Assembly: GCF_001050135.1 (NCBI RefSeq)
Contig: NZ_CP012040.1
Location: 2,267,001-2,331,000, forward strand
Reading direction: 5' to 3'
From: Cyclobacterium amurskyense
Lineage (GTDB): Bacteria; Bacteroidota; Bacteroidia; Cytophagales; Cyclobacteriaceae
DNA length: 64,000 bases
Below are positions 16,653 to 24,726 of the stretch, piece after piece; within the stretch, counting starts at the first letter, position 1; the number at the start of each line of letters is the position of its first letter. The notes beneath the pieces were generated by a model. That model was not told where the DNA came from, did not search any database, and was given only the letters and a program-made list of their open reading frames with translations. The position numbers were made by a program, and so were the translations under genes.

Positions 16653-17381
16653 ATGAAAATTTGTATTGCACAAACAAGTTCTGAAAAAGGAAACATTCAA
16701 TTGAACATCCAAAATCACTTGGAATTAATTCTACGTGCCATAAAGCACAATGCTGACTTGATAATTTTCCCTGAACTTTCTATAACCAACTACGAACCTT
16801 CCATTGCCAAAAAACTTGCAACAGCTATAGATACCAGCCTTTTCAATCCATTTCAAGAACTAGCGGATAGAAATAAGATTACGATTGGATTAGGCATGCC
16901 TACAAAATCTACTGAAGGAATAAACATCAGTATGTTGATTTTTCAGCCCAACCATAAGGGAATTGAGTATTCCAAGCAAATATTACATTCAGACGAATTA
17001 CTATACTTTGTAAGTGGAAACAAGCAATTTTTTCTAAATATTAAAGGGAAGAAGATTGCGGTTGGGATTTGCTATGAAACCTTACAAAGGGAACATTTTA
17101 TAAATGCCCACCACCTTGGAGCTGATATTTACATTGCCAGTGTAGCAAAATCTAAAGACGGTATTGAAAAGTCCTACAAGTATTTTTCCAAAACCGCAAT
17201 TGAATACAAAACCCCAATTTTAATGTCGAATTGCGTTGGCCCTTGCGACAACTTTATTGGTGTGGGACAAAGTGCAGTTTGGAACAACAAAGGTCAAATA
17301 ATTGGGAAATTAGATGACAAAAATCAAGGGTTATTAATATTCGATACCGTAAATGAAGTAATAGAAATTGAACAAGTATAA
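16653..17381 (+). CDS. Carbon-nitrogen hydrolase (nitrilase superfamily)
   Basis: This 242-residue cytosolic enzyme has the nitrilase catalytic triad: Glu in LIIFPELSITNY, Lys in EYSKQILHSDE and Cys in VAVGICYETLQ-type sequence (AVGICYE). It begins directly with the family strand KICIAQTSSEKGN. Members hydrolyse amides or nitriles; the short length suggests an omega-amidase or aliphatic amidase type, but the substrate cannot be read from sequence. It is the last cassette gene, behind module E copy 7. No composite repeat follows it, so it marks the edge of the array. Confidence 0.85.
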   Translation: MKICIAQTSSEKGNIQLNIQNHLELILRAIKHNADLIIFPELSITNYEPSIAKKLATAIDTSLFNPFQELADRNKITIGLGMPTKSTEGINISMLIFQPNHKGIEYSKQILHSDELLYFVSGNKQFFLNIKGKKIAVGICYETLQREHFINAHHLGADIYIASVAKSKDGIEKSYKYFSKTAIEYKTPILMSNCVGPCDNFIGVGQSAVWNNKGQIIGKLDDKNQGLLIFDTVNEVIEIEQV

Positions 17382-17532
17382 ATTGAAAAAAAAGGAATTA
17401 TTTGGTCGATTTTAGAATTAATACCAATTAATTTCGAGATGGGATATTTTGTAGTATTTTATGGCCTAACCTATCGGAAAATTTTAGTCCGAAAAGTTTA
17501 TTTCATAATCTGGGATAATCGAGTTAGCTTGA

Positions 17533-18168
17533 TTAATACCTGCCAACAATGCCTACATTGAAATTCCCCATAGGGCCGTAGCCTCCTTCAAAAAAGAAAC
17601 CGAAATTTTTGGCAGGATAAAAACCAACACCGGTCAATAATCCTGCAGCATAATTGAGGTCCTCATTGGTTCGGTAAAGCATATAGTTGACTTGGTCTTC
17701 TGGCAGGTGACCATTCGATCTATCAAATTTATCATCTACTGTGTTTAAAGTTACACCTGTATAATACCTAATATATACATCCCACTTTTCGGGCTTAAGA
17801 TGGACTTGCAATTGATTGCTCAAAAATGAGGTAAGGTGTACGGTAGCTCTTAATCCTATAGGGATGAAATTTTGGTCGTAATATAAAACTTTACTGTCTG
17901 ACCCCATTACAGATAAAAAGGAGTATTGCCTCTTTTGATAACCAACAAATACTCCTGTACTTATAAATTCCCCAAGGCCATAATCAAAAAACAATTCTTT
18001 GTAGAAATCATTGTTGCCTTGTAAATACCTGGTGTTATTTAAGCTAGTCCCAAGGCCAAATATTTTTGTCCCCTTTACTGAATAATTCTCAGCATTATGT
18101 TGGGCAATTGCAGTAATTCCGGTGGCTATAAAAAAGGCGGCGGCAAATACTATCCTGTTCATAATCAA
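17533..18168 (-). CDS. Exported outer-membrane beta-barrel-like protein
   Basis: The 211-residue product has a Sec signal peptide (MIMNRIVFAAAFFIATGITAIAQ) and a mature part of alternating strands (STGVFVGYQKRQYSFLSVMG, KWDVYIRYYTGVTL), with a GFFFEGGYGPMGNFNVGIVGRY end that looks like closing barrel strands. It resembles generic Bacteroidota outer-membrane proteins. It is the first minus-strand native gene after the array and stands alone. Confidence 0.6.
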   Translation of the reverse strand: MIMNRIVFAAAFFIATGITAIAQHNAENYSVKGTKIFGLGTSLNNTRYLQGNNDFYKELFFDYGLGEFISTGVFVGYQKRQYSFLSVMGSDSKVLYYDQNFIPIGLRATVHLTSFLSNQLQVHLKPEKWDVYIRYYTGVTLNTVDDKFDRSNGHLPEDQVNYMLYRTNEDLNYAAGLLTGVGFYPAKNFGFFFEGGYGPMGNFNVGIVGRY

Positions 18169-18783
18169 ATCCTTAAAATGTGATTCCCTTGCCTATTGGA
18201 TCCAACTTTTGGAGTTTTGTGCTACGGCAATTATTTTGCTTACTGTGACTTAGATATTAATACCAGTTAAAGTTAAACTAAGTCTTAAATAATTCAAAAT
18301 AAATCTGGAAACGAGTTTTCGTAAATACATCAAAAGGGGGGCTAAGTAAATATAGAGTGTAAAAAACCGATTGTAATTTCGGTTTTGATTTAACCCGGAT
18401 TATGTAATAGGATTTCTCCGCCCTGACAATGTCAGGGGTGAAGCCTGTCCCGTGTTTACGGGAAGTGTTGCAATCGCAAGAAAATCAGGCTGTTTGGAGA
18501 TTTTAGCATAGCACCGCTATGGTGAAATTGAAAACAGCAACGAAGTGGCTGATTTTGAAGCGATTTCAGCACGTAATAGATTGTCAATTGCATATTTCGG
18601 GTTTAAGAGAATAGGGAGTATCAAATGGTTTTTACCTTATTTTTTTTCCAACGGCTCTTTTTTTATCACCTTGATTTATGCCTTAATAAAAACCTTTCTT
18701 CTCTTATACAATCCGATCACTGAATTTTAGGGCAAAAATCGTATATTATCAATTCTTTTTTAAAATAACCAAATCCAAATACG
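18169..18783. other. Long intergenic region with REP-like hairpins
   Basis: Two perfect hairpins lie close together: CCCTGAC-AAT-GTCAGGG (18421-18437) and TCCCGT-GTTT-ACGGGA (18448-18463). A TTGCATATTTCGGG block near 18588 recurs near 20600. A 61-codon frame at 18545 has no coding look. No gene is seen. Confidence 0.6.
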
Positions 18784-20235
18784 ATGAAAAAAATAGTATT
18801 ATTTGCTGCTTTATTCCTGATCCTGTTTCAGGTAAAGGCAGAATTAGAATTGCCTAAAGTTTTTGCCGACCATATGGTACTGCAAAGAGGCCAGGAAATA
18901 CCTGTTTGGGGTAAAGCAGATCCTAAACAGTGGGTCAATGTGACCTTTCAGGGCAAAAAATACCGTGTAAAAGCAGATAAAGAAGGACAGTGGATGTTGA
19001 AAATGGACGCTTTCCCTAAAGGAGGCCCCTATATTCTTTCCATCAATACAAAAAAAGAATCCAAAGTTTTGGAAAACGTTATGATGGGTGATGTTTGGTT
19101 GCTTGGTGGACAATCCAATATGGAGTGGCCATTGATAAAGACAAACAGTGGTGAAGACAGTATCAAGACAGCAAACCATCCTAATATCCGACTTTTTGAA
19201 GTGGGAAGAAACCTTAGCTTGGAGGAAATAGAAGAAGTTCCTGAGGCAAAGTGGTCTATTTGTTCTCCTGAGACAGTAGCCAATTTCTCTGCTATCGGTT
19301 ATTATTTTGCCAGAAGGATTGAAACTGATATGGATGTGGCTGTAGGCCTATTGGACATCAACTGGGGAGGAACCCTTTCTGAAGCATGGACCAGTGCAGA
19401 TGCCTTATTGACGCATGCTGATTTCAAAGAGAGAGTGACAAAAAACCAAATGGAAGGCCCAAAGGATTTCTCAGATCCTGATTTGAAAAAACCCAATAGC
19501 TGGCCAACCAGTTTGTTTTACGGCATGTTGGAGCCAGTGATACCTTTTGCGATTAAAGGAGCCCTATGGTATCAGGGTGAATCCAATGCATCAAGGGCAT
19601 ATCAGTACAGGGAAATTTTTCCATTGATGATTGAAGACTGGAGAGCCCAGTGGGGACAAGGGGATTTTCCTTTTCTATGGGTGCAATTGGCCAATTTTAG
19701 ACAGCCTAAAGCTGAGCCTGTGGATAGTGACTGGGCAGAACTAAGAGAAGCACAAACCATGACCTTGTCTCTTCCCAATACTGCGCAAGCCGTAATCATA
19801 GACAAAGGTGAAGCCAATGACATCCACCCTAGGGACAAATGGACAGTGGCAGAGCGTCTTGCCAAAGGAGCCAAGAAAATTGCTTATGGTATGGATGTAG
19901 TTTACAGTGGTCCTACCTATAAATCTATGGAAATTCAAGACGACCAGATTCGTATAAGCTTTGACCATATTGGTTCAGGCTTGGTAATCAATGATAAATA
20001 TGGTTATGTTAAAGGATTTGCTGTTGCGGGTGCAGACAAAAAGTTTCATTGGGTATCAGGTAAGCAAGATGGAGATCAAATTGTTTTGGAGACCGGAGAT
20101 ATCAAGAACCCTGTAGCCGTAAGATATGGCTGGGCGGACAATCCTGATGACGTTAATGTATACAACAAAGAAGGGCTTCCTGCCAATCCATTCAGAACAG
20201 ATGATTGGAAAGGCATTACTTATGGTAAAAGATAA
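18784..20235 (+). CDS. Exported sialate O-acetylesterase-like SGNH esterase
   Basis: The 483-residue enzyme has a Sec signal peptide (MKKIVLFAALFLILFQVKA). An N-terminal beta domain (LPKVFADHMVLQRGQEIPVW) leads into the SGNH hydrolase core, with catalytic serine in LGGQSNMEWPL, an oxyanion GALWYQGESNA block and the Asp/His pair in ANDIHPRDKWTVAERLA. This is the family that removes O-acetyl groups from sialic acids, and relatives act on acetylated plant glycans. It acts in the periplasm or at the surface. It is monocistronic, with a strong terminator behind it; no sialidase is nearby. Confidence 0.88.
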   Translation: MKKIVLFAALFLILFQVKAELELPKVFADHMVLQRGQEIPVWGKADPKQWVNVTFQGKKYRVKADKEGQWMLKMDAFPKGGPYILSINTKKESKVLENVMMGDVWLLGGQSNMEWPLIKTNSGEDSIKTANHPNIRLFEVGRNLSLEEIEEVPEAKWSICSPETVANFSAIGYYFARRIETDMDVAVGLLDINWGGTLSEAWTSADALLTHADFKERVTKNQMEGPKDFSDPDLKKPNSWPTSLFYGMLEPVIPFAIKGALWYQGESNASRAYQYREIFPLMIEDWRAQWGQGDFPFLWVQLANFRQPKAEPVDSDWAELREAQTMTLSLPNTAQAVIIDKGEANDIHPRDKWTVAERLAKGAKKIAYGMDVVYSGPTYKSMEIQDDQIRISFDHIGSGLVINDKYGYVKGFAVAGADKKFHWVSGKQDGDQIVLETGDIKNPVAVRYGWADNPDDVNVYNKEGLPANPFRTDDWKGITYGKR

Positions 20236-20251
20236 GTTAGCTTAATAAAAT

Positions 20252-20303
20252 AAAACCTCTGGATTGCTGCATTATTAAACACAGCAGTCCGGAGGTTTTT
20301 TTT
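20252..20303 (+). terminator. Intrinsic terminator after the O-acetylesterase gene
   Basis: AACCTC..TTGCTG and CAGCAGTCCGGAGGTT pair in a long stem with small mismatches, followed by an eight-T run. Confidence 0.85.
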
Positions 20304-20617
20304 ATGGTTAAACAGGATTCGAGATAGGGAAGAATGTAATTTAATCAAGCGAACTATAGAGATTTTGTCAGCATTGTTGCAAAATAAAAGGCAACAATAC
20401 CGCCAAAATCATTTAATATACATTCATTGAACCACGGGCTGCACCCGTGGCTGAGATATTACGCCCATTCTGGGCTGATGAAATTGAAACCTTTAATCTT
20501 AATTTAATAGGATTAATTTTTTAACAGTAGACGCTAAAGTGTTAGATGGAATTACGCAATAGGGTTCTTCGTGATTTGATCACATAATGGAAGGTCTACT
20601 GCATATTTCGGGGGTAA
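20304..20617. other. Intergenic region with a lone module C hairpin
   Basis: A CCACGGG-CTGCA-CCCGTGG hairpin lies at 20432-20450, followed by a short CGCCCATTCTGGGCTGA inverted pair. This is the same kind of hairpin as in module C, outside the array. The rest holds nothing recognisable. Confidence 0.6.
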
Positions 20618-21715
20618 TTACCAAAATTTTATTTTTTCTATGGCAGCGATTAGCCGCTGTATGTCTTCTGGAAAGACGTGACCAATATGGCCTATTCTAA
20701 AAGTAGCGGCTTTGGATACCTTACCTGGATATATTACAAAGCCTTCTTCTTTAAGCAAATGGTATAATTTGTTGAAAGAAAAGTCAGGACTTGAAGGCTC
20801 ATGAAAGGCCGTAATAATGGGTGACTGGTCTTTTTCAGAAAGAAAAGCTTCAATTCCCAAATTTTTCATTCCCCTTACCAACGTTTGGTGGTTACTGACA
20901 TACCTTTTGTATCTGGCGGAAATGCCCCCTTCTTCTTTTAATTCTTCAAGAGCTTGTAAAAAGGCGCGAACTGTATGGGTAGGAGAGGTGAAACGCCACT
21001 TTCCCGGGTCATTTTCCATGGCCTCCCATTGGTCATATAGATCTAGAGAATGGCTTTTTGAATTGCCTTTGCATGCTTCTAGGACCTCTCTTCGAGCAAT
21101 GATAAAACCAAACCCAGGTACGCCCTGAATGCATTTATTGGCACTACTAATCAGGAAATCGATTTTTGGGGCCTTGATATCAAGTGGGATACCTCCAAAG
21201 CTACTCATAGCATCCAGAATAAAGCATTTTTTGTATTTCTCAGCAAGCAAGGCAATGGGCGCATAATCATTAAGCATACCCGTGGTAGTTTCGCTGTGCA
21301 CCATTCCTATATGGGTAATGTCTGGATTTTGCAAGAGCAGTTCTTCCACTTTTTCAGGACTGGGTTGCAAATGCTCTTCCAGATCTAAAACTTGCAAATC
21401 AATGTCCATTAGGGAAACTATCTTAGCCATTCGCTTACCATAGGCACCATTTGAAAGCACCAATATTTTATCTTTTGGTTTTAAGCAGGTCCATAAGACG
21501 GCTTCTACTGAAAAGGTACCACTTCCCTGCATTAAAACACTAGTGTAGGAATCCCCTCCATTACTTAATGCAAGTATTGCGCTGCGAATATTTTGTACGA
21601 TTGATTTGTAGTCTTCATCCCATGTACACCAGTCGCGGTTCATGGCCTCTCTGACCGTTTTACTTGTACTTAAAGGGCCTGGGGTAAGCAGTAGGTAAGG
21701 ATTATCTGGTATCAT
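20618..21715 (-). CDS. phnW: 2-aminoethylphosphonate-pyruvate transaminase
   Basis: This 365-residue PLP enzyme converts 2-aminoethylphosphonate plus pyruvate to phosphonoacetaldehyde plus alanine. Family hallmarks are the start NPYLLLTPGPLSTSKTVREA, DWCTWDEDYKSIVQNIR, the aspartate in FILDAMSSFGGIPLD and the PLP lysine in ISSANKCIQGVPGFGF. ATG 21715 is chosen because the family starts right there; the frame extends to a TTG at 21799. No phosphonatase (phnX) or phnA is in the window. It lies 162 bases behind egtD, so it may be a separate unit. A misannotated EgtE-like lyase is an alternative but less likely. Confidence 0.9.
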   Translation of the reverse strand: MIPDNPYLLLTPGPLSTSKTVREAMNRDWCTWDEDYKSIVQNIRSAILALSNGGDSYTSVLMQGSGTFSVEAVLWTCLKPKDKILVLSNGAYGKRMAKIVSLMDIDLQVLDLEEHLQPSPEKVEELLLQNPDITHIGMVHSETTTGMLNDYAPIALLAEKYKKCFILDAMSSFGGIPLDIKAPKIDFLISSANKCIQGVPGFGFIIARREVLEACKGNSKSHSLDLYDQWEAMENDPGKWRFTSPTHTVRAFLQALEELKEEGGISARYKRYVSNHQTLVRGMKNLGIEAFLSEKDQSPIITAFHEPSSPDFSFNKLYHLLKEEGFVIYPGKVSKAATFRIGHIGHVFPEDIQRLIAAIEKIKFW

Positions 21716-21877
21716 ATTAAGGTAAATTGCGGTGGATTTTTCAATCAAATATAATCTATCTTGGAATTGATTCTTGTCAAAAAAGCATATTATTGACAAG
21801 AAAAATCATCAAACAATATGTGCATAAGAAAAGTACCTTTTTTACCTGGCGCCAGTCAAAAAGGGTTGGCCTTTCTT

Positions 21878-22810
21878 TTAGTACTTAAAAAGACTAATGC
21901 TAAAATACCTGCGAGTGTCAGTGAAATGGTGATCCGATTTAAACCCTGCTTGTTTCCGTAATTGAACAAGGTCTGAAAGATTGTACTTTTGGGAGATCTC
22001 CATGTGTACAGGTTCGTTTCTTTCAAAGGCAATTGTTTGACCAGCCACCTGAACGTTTTGCTGAACTTTGCTAATAAGGAAGCTTTTGGTGGTTCCACTT
22101 AAGGGGTCGTAACTTGCAAAGTGGTCAAAGTCCTCGGGAATAAAATTTCCCTCCAATTCTCTATTAATACGGTGAAGGAGGTTCAGGTTAAACCTTTTGG
22201 TGATTCCTTCAGGATCGTCATAAGCCATTAAAATGGTGTGTGGGTGTTTCTTCAAATCTGCTCCAAGCATGAAAAAATCGCCATCACTTAAATATTGACG
22301 AACAAACTGTAGAAATTCTACTGCTTTTTCACCTTCAAAATTGCCGATATTACTTCCCATGAATAGGACTATTTTCGGGTTTTGCCTGGGTTTGATTTTT
22401 TCAAGTGTTTGAAAATAATCCCCAGCTATGGGCAATATGTTTAAACCTGGAAACTTTTCCCCAATCACTTTCTTATTAAATTCAAGAATATCAGTAGAAA
22501 TATCAAGGGGTAAGTAATTTATATTTTTTCCTGCTTTAAGTATTGCTTCAAGGAAAATGGCTGTTTTTGTTCCATCTCCTGCACCCAATTCTACGACATC
22601 ATAAGTGTTGTTTGGAAGTAGGTCTATTATTTCATGGCTTCTATTGCGTAAGATTTCAGTTTCACATCCCGGCAGATAATAACTATCCATCTGCATGATT
22701 TCCTGAAATATTGCCGATCCTTTATCATCATAAAAATACTTTGAAAAAAGTCGCTTGGGTTGTGAATTCAGACCTTTTAGTATGTCTTTTTCGAAAATTG
22801 TGTTCTTCAT
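21878..22810 (-). CDS. egtD: L-histidine N(alpha)-methyltransferase
   Basis: The 310-residue SAM-dependent enzyme trimethylates histidine to hercynine, the first step of ergothioneine synthesis. Visible features are the N-terminal SKYFYDDKGSAIFQEIMQMD and YYLPGCETEIL block, the SAM motif VVELGAGDGTKT, and FMGSNIGNFE and LGADLKKHPHTILMAYDD. ATG 22810 overlaps the stop of egtB by four bases (ATGA), so the two genes are translationally coupled. Confidence 0.93.
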   Translation of the reverse strand: MKNTIFEKDILKGLNSQPKRLFSKYFYDDKGSAIFQEIMQMDSYYLPGCETEILRNRSHEIIDLLPNNTYDVVELGAGDGTKTAIFLEAILKAGKNINYLPLDISTDILEFNKKVIGEKFPGLNILPIAGDYFQTLEKIKPRQNPKIVLFMGSNIGNFEGEKAVEFLQFVRQYLSDGDFFMLGADLKKHPHTILMAYDDPEGITKRFNLNLLHRINRELEGNFIPEDFDHFASYDPLSGTTKSFLISKVQQNVQVAGQTIAFERNEPVHMEISQKYNLSDLVQLRKQAGFKSDHHFTDTRRYFSISLFKY

Positions 22811-23997
22811 AGTGATTGGGCAAGTCTGATTCCTGAAAAAATCCATTGGGAAGGGGGTGCAAAGAAATTACGGTAAGTTTTTCTGCTATGGTCTTTAGCT
22901 GTTGCTACTGATGCTCCTCTAAGCACTTGCTGGTTGACCATAAATTTACCGTTGTATTCTCCCAAAGCACCAGGAGCTTTTTTAAAGCCTGGATAGGGTA
23001 GATAGGCACTTGCTGTCCATTCCCAAAGTTGACCCCAGCTAAACTGATCTGCAGCTACTTCCCATTCAAATTCTGTGGGTAACCTCATCCCTTTCCATTC
23101 CGCAAAAGCAAAAGCCTCATAAAAACTTACGTGTTGAACAGGTAAATCGGGATTTATCGCTTGTAATCCGTTAAAGGTATAGTTCTGCCACTCACCTTTT
23201 ACTTTGTGCCAATAAAGAGGCGCTTTTATTTCATTTTTACTGATATAATCCCAGCCATCAGAATGCCAGAGGTTGAAGTCTTTATATCCTCCGGAGGCTA
23301 TAAATTCCATGTATTCCTGATTGGTAACCAGGATTTTGGAGATGCTATAAGGTTCTAAAAATACCCGGTGCCTTCCAAGTTCATTGTCATAGGAGAATTC
23401 GTCACCGGAAAAACCAATTTGCTTTATTCCTTCGGTAACTTCCACCCAACCTGCTTCTTTGGTTTCTGCCTTGGTAGTGAAATCATCTCCATACTTGGGG
23501 AAGGTAGGCTGGTTGCCCAGGATGTATTTGATGTCGTAGACCAGAAGTTCCTGATGTTGTTGTTCGTGGTTGATCCCAAGCTCAAGAATTTCCAATATTT
23601 CTTTACTTGCATCACCATTTTCAAGTAAGGCTAAAACCGCATCGGTTACGTATTTTCTATAGGCCATGACTTCACTGACAGGGGGCCGGCTCATCAGCCC
23701 TCTGTTCGGGCGCAAGACCCTGTCGCCAGCATTGTTATAATAGCTATTGAACAAAAAGGCGAAGTCTTCATCGTATACCGCGTAACTACCCGAGAAAGGG
23801 ATTAATAAAAACTGTTCAAAAAACCAGGTGCTGTGGGCCAGGTGCCATTTGGGTGGAGATACCTCAGCTATGGGTTGAGGAACATAGTCTTCCACTTGTA
23901 ATGGGGCGCATATTTTTTCGGTTTGCATCCGACAAGTTTTAAACCTGCCTAAAAGTATTGGGATTGTTAGTGATTGCTGCTTTAATTCCCTTGCCAT
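22807..23997 (-). CDS. egtB: Ergothioneine biosynthesis protein EgtB (sulfoxide synthase type)
   Basis: This 396-residue protein has an N-terminal DinB-like domain with the iron ligands in PPKWHLAHSTWFFEQF and GINHEQQHQELL, and a C-terminal formylglycine-generating-type domain (VQHVSFYEAFAFAEWKGMRL, PTEFEWEVAA, WEWTASAYLPYPGF, VLRGASVATA). EgtB joins hercynine to a sulfur donor, gamma-glutamylcysteine or cysteine, depending on type. ATG 23997 is used in place of TTG 24033. EgtA and EgtC genes are not nearby, which suits a cysteine-using EgtB, though donor choice cannot be read from sequence. Confidence 0.92.
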   Translation of the reverse strand: MARELKQQSLTIPILLGRFKTCRMQTEKICAPLQVEDYVPQPIAEVSPPKWHLAHSTWFFEQFLLIPFSGSYAVYDEDFAFLFNSYYNNAGDRVLRPNRGLMSRPPVSEVMAYRKYVTDAVLALLENGDASKEILEILELGINHEQQHQELLVYDIKYILGNQPTFPKYGDDFTTKAETKEAGWVEVTEGIKQIGFSGDEFSYDNELGRHRVFLEPYSISKILVTNQEYMEFIASGGYKDFNLWHSDGWDYISKNEIKAPLYWHKVKGEWQNYTFNGLQAINPDLPVQHVSFYEAFAFAEWKGMRLPTEFEWEVAADQFSWGQLWEWTASAYLPYPGFKKAPGALGEYNGKFMVNQQVLRGASVATAKDHSRKTYRNFFAPPSQWIFSGIRLAQSL

Positions 23998-24036
23998 GAA
24001 AACTATTGTTTGTTGGGTTATTGTTTCTAACAAATA

Positions 24037-24070
24037 AATATAGGGATGGTTTTCACCATCCCTATATTTT
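24037..24070 (-). terminator. Strong hairpin between the ridA-type gene and egtB
   Basis: A perfect 15-bp stem (AAATATAGGGATGGT with ACCATCCCTATATTT) closes a TTTC loop. On the minus strand it is followed by ATTTATTTG, so it can end transcription of the upstream operon. It lies 40 bases before the egtB start. Confidence 0.7.
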
Positions 24071-24110
24071 CAGCAATTATCGGGCTAATATTCTTATGAC
24101 TATATATTTC

Positions 24111-24683
24111 TTAGTCATAAAGTTCTACAATCATCTCTATTTCAACAGAAATATTGGAAGGCAATGAACCCATACCAATGGCTGCTCGGGCATGTTTGCC
24201 CTTTTCACCAAATACCTCTACCATCAAATCTGAAAAGCCATTGATGACTTGAGAATGTTGGGTAAACGAAGGATCTGCATTGACCATGCCTTTGGCACGA
24301 ACAATATTTTTAACCCTGTTTAGGTCACCAATTTCAGCCTTTAAAGAAGAAAGAAGTGAAATACCTGCAAATCTAGCTGCAGCTATGCCTTCTTCCAGAC
24401 TGATTTCACTGCCCAATTTACCTGTTACCTGAGAACCATCAGGCCTATCAGGTCCGGTACCAGCTAGGTAGACCACATTGCCTAAAGTTTTTGCTTTTAG
24501 GTAATTGGCTGTTGGTGGTTTAGGGGTGATAAGCTCGATTCCCAAATCTTTGATTCTTTGTTCAGCATCTACTCCATCTGTTTTTTGCTCTGTAGTTGCT
24601 GCTTTTTTATTGGATGAAGGTGGTCCACCACATCCAGCTAAACATAAGAAAGGAACCAACAGTATAAGTGCAAATTTTCTCAT
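24111..24683 (-). CDS. RidA family protein with a lipoprotein signal
   Basis: The 190-residue product has a lipoprotein signal with lipobox LCLAGC (Cys18), a linker, and a RidA/YjgF domain (LKAKTLGNVVYLAGTGPDRP, EEGIAAARFAGISLLSSLKA, NRVKNIVRAKGMVN, GEKGKHARAAIGMGSLPSNI, SVEIEMIVEL). Typical RidA hydrolyses reactive enamines or imines in the cytosol. Here the arginine in HARAAIGMGSLP and the terminal glutamate are kept, but the protein is exported and lipid-anchored. It is the last gene of the operon with the SelA-like PLP enzyme, 43 bases after it, so it may clear imines that enzyme releases. Confidence 0.85.
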   Translation of the reverse strand: MRKFALILLVPFLCLAGCGGPPSSNKKAATTEQKTDGVDAEQRIKDLGIELITPKPPTANYLKAKTLGNVVYLAGTGPDRPDGSQVTGKLGSEISLEEGIAAARFAGISLLSSLKAEIGDLNRVKNIVRAKGMVNADPSFTQHSQVINGFSDLMVEVFGEKGKHARAAIGMGSLPSNISVEIEMIVELYD

Positions 24684-24726
24684 TTTATGATTGATTTTTT
24701 TAAAAGGATTTTTTTTCAACTTCAAA

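Noticed and set aside
18545..18730. 61-codon + strand gene before the O-acetylesterase
   Set aside because: It begins in repeat-like DNA, has no ribosome-binding site and no recognisable domain.
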